Shown here: positions 6,910-11,122 of the stretch, in pieces
Layout of the letters: each line of letters begins with the position of its first letter
How positions within the stretch are numbered: position 1 is the stretch's first letter
NCBI GenBank assembly: GCA_024640205.1
Contig: JAHEFL010000020.1
Span: forward strand, 1-11,122
From: Flavobacteriales bacterium
GTDB lineage: Bacteria > Bacteroidota > Bacteroidia > Flavobacteriales_F > PHOS-HE28
DNA length: 11,122 nucleotides
Reading direction: 5' to 3'
Made by a program: the position numbers and the translations under genes
The notes under the pieces: generated by a model
What the model was told of the DNA's origin: nothing
Databases searched by the model: none
The model's input: the letters and a program-made list of their open reading frames with translations, nothing else

Positions 6910-7980
6910 ATGGCGTACCTCAAACTTTATCGAAAGAACCTCCGTGCGAATTACAAGGCACTGGAGCGGATGTTCGCCAAGGAAAGGGTGGAATGGGGGG
7001 TGGTCACCAAGCTGCTCTGCGGCAACAAGGTCTATCTGAAGGAATTGGTGGACCTCGGGGTTAGGGAGATGCACGACACGCGCATCAGCAACCTCAAGGC
7101 GATCAAGGCGCTGGCTCCGGACGTTCAAACGGTGTACATAAAACCGCCTGCGAAGCGCAGTCTACCCAATGTGGTCAAATACGCCGATGTGAGCTTCAAT
7201 ACGGAACTGTCCACCATACAGGGCTTGAGCAAGGAGGCCGTGAAGCAGGATCGTCCGCACAAGGTCATCATCATGGTGGAGATGGGTGATCTGAGGGAAG
7301 GCGTGATGGGTGATGTGCTCGGTGATTTTTATGCCAAGGTGTTCGAACTTCCGAACATCGCTATCATCGGCATCGGCACGAACCTGAACTGCCTGAACGG
7401 TGTGATGCCTTCCACGGATAAGCTCATTCAGTTGAGCCTGTATAAGCAGCTTATCGAGGCCCGGTTCAACAAGACCATTCCATGGGTATCCGGTGGCACC
7501 ACGGTAGCCTTGCCGCTGCTCCTGAACAAGGAACTTCCGATCGGTGTGAACCATTTCCGTATCGGAGAAGCATTGTTCTTCGGCGCGGACCTGTTCAATG
7601 GCGGAACGTTACCGGGAATGAACGATGAGGTTTTCAAGCTCTACACCGAGGTGATCGAGCTCTACGAAAAGCCTGTTGTTCCGACGGGAGAGCGAAAGGA
7701 GAATCCTTCAGGACGGAAACAGGAATTCGACCCGGCGGACCGCGGCCGAACGACGTTCAGAGCGATCATTGACGTGGGTCTGCTGGATGTTCAGCCCGGC
7801 TTCCTTATTCCCGACGACGACCGCGTGAAAGTGATCGAAGCCAGCAGTGACATGCTCGTGGTGGACCTGGGAGAGAGTTCGCAGAACTACAAGGTGGGCG
7901 ACGTGATGAGCTTCGGCCTCAAATACATGGGAGCCCTCACCGTGATGAACTCGCGGTACATCGATAAGGTGGTGGAGTAG
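6910..7980 (+). CDS. Alanine/ornithine-racemase-family PLP-dependent enzyme
   Basis: A 356-residue fold-type-III PLP protein of the alanine/ornithine racemase family, related to clostridial ornithine racemase. K34 in VTKLLCGN is the expected PLP lysine. Further hallmarks are DTRISNLKAIK (56-66), the diagnostic MGDLREGV (125-132), GIGTNLNCLNG (154-164), ISGG-type VSGGTT (193-198), and the cofactor-end FRIGEALFFG (216-225). The C-terminal domain contains AIIDVGLLDV and ASSDMLVVDLG. The biochemically known member interconverts L- and D-ornithine; other members act on alanine or are unassigned, so the substrate here is inferred only. It is a different family branch from the preceding racemase, not a tandem duplicate. 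It begins four bases after that gene and is the last gene of the operon, ending ten bases from the convergent rRNA methyltransferase gene. Confidence 0.85.
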   Translation: MAYLKLYRKNLRANYKALERMFAKERVEWGVVTKLLCGNKVYLKELVDLGVREMHDTRISNLKAIKALAPDVQTVYIKPPAKRSLPNVVKYADVSFNTELSTIQGLSKEAVKQDRPHKVIIMVEMGDLREGVMGDVLGDFYAKVFELPNIAIIGIGTNLNCLNGVMPSTDKLIQLSLYKQLIEARFNKTIPWVSGGTTVALPLLLNKELPIGVNHFRIGEALFFGADLFNGGTLPGMNDEVFKLYTEVIELYEKPVVPTGERKENPSGRKQEFDPADRGRTTFRAIIDVGLLDVQPGFLIPDDDRVKVIEASSDMLVVDLGESSQNYKVGDVMSFGLKYMGALTVMNSRYIDKVVE

Positions 7981-7990
7981 GTGAACATCC

Positions 7991-9421
7991 TTACCGTCGA
8001 ACCAACCGCACCACGTTCTCCACGTGGTACGTATGCGGGAACATGTCCACGGGCTGCACGAAGTCGATGCGGTAGCGCTCATTGAGGATCGACAGATCAC
8101 GCGCCTGGGTGGCGGGATTGCAGCTCACGTAGATGATGCGTTCCGGGTCGAGCTCCAATAGATGGCGTACCACCGGTTCGTCCATGCCTGCGCGCGGCGG
8201 GTCGGTGATGACCACATCGGGCTTGCCGTGCCGCGCGACAAAGGCCGCGTCGAACACCTTCTTCATATCACCGGCCACGAAGTCCACGTTGGTGATGTCG
8301 TTCAATTCCGCGTTCACCTGTGCGTCGGCCACGCTCTCCGGCACCAGCTCCACTCCGGTGATGTGCTTCGCCAGGCCGGCCAGGTACAAGGTGATGCTCC
8401 CTGCTCCGCAGTACAGGTCGTACACGTTCTCTTCACCGGTAAGCCCGGCAAGGTCACGCACCAATTGGTACATCGCGATGGTCTGCTGCGGATTGGTCTG
8501 AAAGAAGGTCTTCGGGCCGATCCGGAATTTCAGTGGCCTTCCGTCGGGGCCATCGGGCAGCTCTTCCACGAGGTGATCACGACCATGGAACACATGGATG
8601 TCCAGGTCATGGATCGTGTCGTTCTTCTTCGGATTGATCGTCCACAGCACGGAGGTGAGGTCGGGAAAGGCCTTGGTCAACGCTTCCAATACACGCTCAC
8701 GAGCCTCGGCATCCTCGTGCCCCAAGGCAAGCAGCACCATGCATTCACCGGTGGTGGTGGTGCGGATCAGCAGCGTGCGCAGGAAGCCGACATGTTCGCG
8801 CTGGTCATAGAAGGTCAGCCCGTGTTGCCGTGCATGTTCCCTGAAGAAGTTGCGGATCGCATCGCTCGGGGCGGGCTGGAGGTGACACTCGCTAATGTCC
8901 AGCACGCGGTCGAATCGCATGGGGATATGGAAGCCCAGGGCATTGCGATCCTCCACCTCGGTCCGCGCATCCACTTCTTCCTGGGTGAACCATCGGCTGT
9001 TGCAGAAGCTGTACTCGAGTTTGTTCCGGTAATGCGTGAGACCCTTCGAGGGCATGATGGGAGTGACCTCGGGCAGCTCCAGTCCACCGAGCCGGGTCAG
9101 GTCATCCACTACTTGTTGTTGCTTGTAGTGAAGTTGCATGGGGTAGGAGAGGTCCTGCCATTTGCAGCCACCGCACACCCCGAAATGTTTGCAGAAGGGC
9201 TCCACCCGGTCCGGTGAAGGCGTGACCAGGCGGATCGCGGTCGCTTCTGCGTGGTTCTTCTTTTTCCGGTGGACGCGCACATCCACGACATCGCCGGGCA
9301 CCGCGCCGTTCACGAAGACCACGAGGCCTTCATGCCGCGCAACGGCCTTACCGTTCGAGCCGGCACTCGTGATGGTCAGTCCTTCCCAGATGATACGTTC
9401 CTTCGGTCGGCTCCTTCGCAT
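7991..9421 (-). CDS. rlmD: 23S rRNA (uracil-5-)-methyltransferase, RlmD/RumA type
   Basis: A 476-residue iron-sulfur, SAM-dependent RNA methyltransferase that makes 5-methyluridine in 23S rRNA. An N-terminal TRAM RNA-binding domain (about 12-67) is followed by the cluster cysteines C77, C83 and C86 (CKHFGVCGGC) and C179 in SECHLQ. The catalytic domain has FQTNP (307-311), the SAM loop DLYCGAGS (335-342), DPPRAG (407-412), the nucleophile C434 in SCNPATQARD, and the general base E468 in HVENVVRL. An in-frame GTG at 9445 would add eight residues; the ATG at 9421 is preferred because GTG starts are uncommon in this phylum and homologues begin with a basic MRR-type N-terminus. Which uridine is modified (747, 1939 or both) cannot be told from sequence. 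It is divergent from rocD and convergent with the racemase operon. Confidence 0.92.
   Translation of the reverse strand: MRRSRPKERIIWEGLTITSAGSNGKAVARHEGLVVFVNGAVPGDVVDVRVHRKKKNHAEATAIRLVTPSPDRVEPFCKHFGVCGGCKWQDLSYPMQLHYKQQQVVDDLTRLGGLELPEVTPIMPSKGLTHYRNKLEYSFCNSRWFTQEEVDARTEVEDRNALGFHIPMRFDRVLDISECHLQPAPSDAIRNFFREHARQHGLTFYDQREHVGFLRTLLIRTTTTGECMVLLALGHEDAEARERVLEALTKAFPDLTSVLWTINPKKNDTIHDLDIHVFHGRDHLVEELPDGPDGRPLKFRIGPKTFFQTNPQQTIAMYQLVRDLAGLTGEENVYDLYCGAGSITLYLAGLAKHITGVELVPESVADAQVNAELNDITNVDFVAGDMKKVFDAAFVARHGKPDVVITDPPRAGMDEPVVRHLLELDPERIIYVSCNPATQARDLSILNERYRIDFVQPVDMFPHTYHVENVVRLVRR
8010..8028. terminator. Possible hairpin downstream of the racemase operon
   Basis: ACCACGT (8010-8016) and ACGTGGT (8022-8028) form a perfect 7 bp stem with a 5-base loop, 30 bases past the stop of the last operon gene but inside the final codons of rlmD. 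No U-tract follows, so it may be only a coding coincidence. Confidence 0.25.
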
Positions 9422-9456
9422 GCTCCGTAAGTTATCCGTCCCCACAGCGCTCGGCT

Positions 9457-9491
9457 TTGCGCGAGGGGCCGCGAAGATACCTGTACTTTTA
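9457..9491 (+). promoter_or_regulatory. Possible rocD promoter
   Basis: TACTTTTA (9484-9491) matches TAnnTTTG except for the last base, and a TTG lies at 9457-9459. The 24-base spacing is slightly longer than the usual range. Transcription would begin about 30 bases before the rocD ATG. The element lies back to back with the rlmD -7 element. Confidence 0.35.
9472..9479 (-). promoter_or_regulatory. Probable -7 element of rlmD
   Basis: On minus, 9479-9467 reads TATCTTCGCGGCC, one fixed mismatch from TAnnTTTG and 11 of 13 identical to the extended element of the symporter operon, including the GCGGCC that follows. The expected start near 9465 leaves a leader of about 45 bases before the ATG at 9421. 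No TTG is seen at the -33 distance. Confidence 0.4.
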
Positions 9492-9528
9492 GGGCCCTCC
9501 CATACACTGGAACCGCGCCAGCCAAGCC

Positions 9529-10830
9529 ATGCAGATCAGTACCGAAGCCTCCTCCAAGACCCAACAGGCCATCGCGCTTGAGAACAAGTACGGTGCACAC
9601 AACTACCATCCGCTTCCGGTCGTTCTGGACCGCGGAAAGGGCGTGTTCGTATGGGACGTGGAAGGCAAACGCTACTACGATTTCCTGAGCGCCTACAGTG
9701 CGGTGAACCAGGGGCATTGCCATCCCCGCCTGGTGAAGGCCATGCAGGAGCAGGCCGCCGAGATCACGCTTACCTCACGGGCCTTCTATAACAGCCGGCT
9801 CGGCGAGTATGCGAAGTACGTCTGTGACACCTTCGGGTACCAGAAGATGTTGCCGATGAACACCGGCGCCGAGGCCGTGGAGACCGCGCTGAAAATGGCG
9901 CGCAAATGGGGCTACGAGAAGAAAGGGATCGCCAAGGACCAGGCGAAGATCGTGGTGTGTGAGGGCAACTTCCATGGCCGCACGATCAGCATCATCAGTG
10001 CCAGCACCGATCCGGACAGCAACACGGGTTTCGGGCCCTACACACCCGGATTCGTGACCATTCCTTACAACGATCTGCCTGCCCTGGAACAGGCCTTGGA
10101 GGATCCTACGGTATGCGCCTTCCTGGTAGAACCCATCCAGGGTGAGGCCGGGGTGTTCGTGCCGGACGAGGACTACGTGGGAGCTGCCATCCGCCTGTGC
10201 CGTTCACGGAACGTGCTGTTCATGGCGGATGAGGTGCAGACCGGCATCGCACGAACGGGGAAGCTCCTGGCCTGTTGCCACAGCCATGGTTGCAGTTGCA
10301 CGTCCGGCATGTGTCGGAATGGGGAATACGCGAACAAGCCTGATGTTGTCATTTTGGGCAAGGCCGTGAGCGGCGGGATGTACCCGGTGAGCATGGTTCT
10401 GGCCGATGATGCCGTGATGGATGTCTTCACGCCTGGCTCCCATGGCAGTACGTTCGGTGGCAACCCGATGGCAGCGCGCCTGGCGATGGAGGCCTTGGAG
10501 ATCGTGCGGGAGGAAGGCTTGGCAGCACATGCCGAGAAGCTTGGTGTGATCTTCCGTGCGGAGATGCAGAAGCTCGTGGAGGAGTTCAGCTACGTGAAAT
10601 TGGTGCGCGGTAAGGGCTTGCTGAACGCGGTGGTCATTGAAGCACGCACAGCCTCCAACGGCGATCCAAGAACGGCCTGGGAACTGTGCTTGCTGTTGCG
10701 CGACAATGGCCTGTTGGCCAAGCCGACGCATGGCGACATCATCCGATTTGCTCCTCCATTGGTGATCACCGAGGAGCAGCTGATGGAGTGCTGCCGCGTC
10801 ATCGCGCTCAGCGTGAAGCAATTCGCCTAG
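9529..10830 (+). CDS. rocD: Ornithine aminotransferase with a Cys/His-rich insertion
   Basis: A 433-residue class III PLP aminotransferase that converts ornithine and 2-oxoglutarate to glutamate-5-semialdehyde and glutamate, linking arginine/ornithine breakdown to proline and glutamate. Segments match ornithine aminotransferases closely: [13 protein letters not shown] (21-33), [14 protein letters not shown] (53-66), LTSRAFYN (81-88), [13 protein letters not shown] (108-120), ADEVQTG (233-239, with D234 facing the pyridine nitrogen), and the PLP lysine K278 in [14 protein letters not shown]. Tyrosines Y56 and Y87 correspond to substrate-contacting residues of the human enzyme. Between LLA (246-248) and KPDVVILGK an insertion of about 15 residues relative to human enzyme carries C249, C250, H251, H253, C255, C257 and C262. 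Otherwise length and start (ATG 9529) are normal. It is a single gene divergent from rlmD whose stop shares a CTAG with the convergent downstream gene. Confidence 0.93.
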   Translation: MQISTEASSKTQQAIALENKYGAHNYHPLPVVLDRGKGVFVWDVEGKRYYDFLSAYSAVNQGHCHPRLVKAMQEQAAEITLTSRAFYNSRLGEYAKYVCDTFGYQKMLPMNTGAEAVETALKMARKWGYEKKGIAKDQAKIVVCEGNFHGRTISIISASTDPDSNTGFGPYTPGFVTIPYNDLPALEQALEDPTVCAFLVEPIQGEAGVFVPDEDYVGAAIRLCRSRNVLFMADEVQTGIARTGKLLACCHSHGCSCTSGMCRNGEYANKPDVVILGKAVSGGMYPVSMVLADDAVMDVFTPGSHGSTFGGNPMAARLAMEALEIVREEGLAAHAEKLGVIFRAEMQKLVEEFSYVKLVRGKGLLNAVVIEARTASNGDPRTAWELCLLLRDNGLLAKPTHGDIIRFAPPLVITEEQLMECCRVIALSVKQFA

Positions 10831-11122
10831 CGCGCGATCACCACTCGTTCCGAACGGACTCTGCCGTTCGGGAAATACAGCGCGATCTGGTACAGGCCGA
10901 CAGGTATGTGACTTATGTCAACCGTACGACCAGGCGCAGGTATCGAGATGTTTTTTCCGTCCGCGCCGGTCAGCTCGATGGATGAAGGCAGGTCACCATT
11001 GGAGCCAAGAAAAAGAAGATCAGAAGCAGGTGAGGGGTACACCAGTGGTTCGTCCATCGCCTCGCTGCCATTCACCCCTGTGCTGGCGCAGAGCACCTCA
11101 TTGAAGTATTGCCAGATCTCGT
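10827..11122 (-). CDS. T9SS sorting-domain protein, C-terminal fragment (runs off right edge)
   Basis: The last 98 or so codons of a leftward gene whose start lies beyond 11122. About residues 27-98 of the visible part form a type IX secretion type A sorting domain: it opens with [10 protein letters not shown] (usually V-Y-P-N-P), continues with ELTGADGK and [15 protein letters not shown], and ends with a basic [11 protein letters not shown] tail. This domain directs cargo across the outer membrane through the Por machinery, after which it is removed. Just upstream the fragment reads EIWQYFNEV, which resembles the last helix of PHB-depolymerase/esterase-like alpha/beta hydrolases (usually E-x-x-W-x-F-F), so the missing part may be a secreted esterase; that part is a weak guess. 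There is no start codon in the window; a GTG at 11096 is internal. Its stop overlaps that of rocD within CTAG. Confidence 0.8.
   Translation of the reverse strand, partial: EIWQYFNEVLCASTGVNGSEAMDEPLVYPSPASDLLFLGSNGDLPSSIELTGADGKNISIPAPGRTVDISHIPVGLYQIALYFPNGRVRSERVVIAR
10850..10871. terminator. Hairpin at the rocD / T9SS-protein convergence
   Basis: CCGAACGG (10850-10857) and CCGTTCGG (10864-10871) form a perfect 8 bp GC-rich stem with a 6-base loop, extended by TT/AA pairs past a bulged G. It begins 19 bases after the rocD stop, inside the last codons of the opposite gene. No U-tract follows, so it is at best a non-canonical terminator for rocD. Confidence 0.4.

Noticed and set aside
5751..7980. 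The two racemase genes as a tandem duplication
   Set aside because: They share only the PLP barrel fold; the PLP lysine motifs (VVKGNAYGHG versus VTKLLCGN) and the MGDLREGV signature place them in different families.
8162..9217. 351-codon plus-strand open frame antisense to rlmD
   Set aside because: No family motif, composition typical of a mirrored frame, and rlmD on the other strand has all its catalytic and cluster residues.
9422..9445. GTG start for rlmD eight codons upstream
   Set aside because: The ATG at 9421 gives a normal N-terminus, and using the GTG would shorten the leader after the -7 element without support from homology.
1..11122. Mobile element, phage, CRISPR array or defence system
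   Set aside because: No transposase, integrase, terminal repeats, spaced direct repeats, nuclease or toxin-antitoxin pair was seen; gene content is metabolic and housekeeping.

Overview
The window looks like chromosomal DNA from a fairly GC-rich member of the Bacteroidota, probably Flavobacteriales-like. Three things support this: a type IX secretion C-terminal sorting domain at the right edge, a Bacteroidota-type -7 promoter element (TACCTTTG, fitting TAnnTTTG) ahead of the main operon, and proteins whose sequences read like Bacteroidota homologues. Apart from the two edge genes every gene is intact and coding density is very high. No rRNA, tRNA, CRISPR array, insertion sequence or phage gene was seen, and no intergenic stretch exceeds 300 bases.

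Layout, left to right. Bases 1-145 (minus) hold the first 48 codons of a GNAT-like acetyltransferase. Shikimate kinase follows on plus (260-778) and meets a leftward unit tail to tail. That unit reads, in transcription order, a thiopurine-methyltransferase-family protein carrying a C-terminal Rof-like domain (2565-1765), a DUF1801 protein (1730-1323) and a PyrR-family phosphoribosyltransferase (1266-766). A 167-base divergent region with a recognisable promoter then drives a rightward five-gene operon (2733-7980): SSS-family sodium symporter, GNAT acetyltransferase, M20 amidohydrolase, alanine-racemase-family enzyme and alanine/ornithine-racemase-family enzyme. Four of these genes are joined by stop/start overlaps and the last follows after 4 bases. 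RlmD-type 23S rRNA methyltransferase lies on minus (9421-7991), divergent from ornithine aminotransferase rocD (9529-10830), which converges on a T9SS-secreted protein that runs off the right edge.

How the genes fit together. The five-gene operon looks like an amino-acid module: sodium-driven uptake, N-acylation, N-deacylation and two fold-type-III PLP racemases acting on alpha-carbon stereochemistry. Together with rocD nearby it hints at ornithine or D-amino-acid metabolism, but substrates cannot be read from sequence. The most unusual single features are the methyltransferase-Rof fusion, a cysteine/histidine-rich insertion close to the PLP lysine of RocD, and several substituted active-site positions in the first racemase. 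Shikimate kinase, PyrR and RlmD are ordinary housekeeping genes. The three convergent gene pairs are packed with almost no spacer, and each carries a perfect 7-8 bp hairpin at or just past the stop codons.
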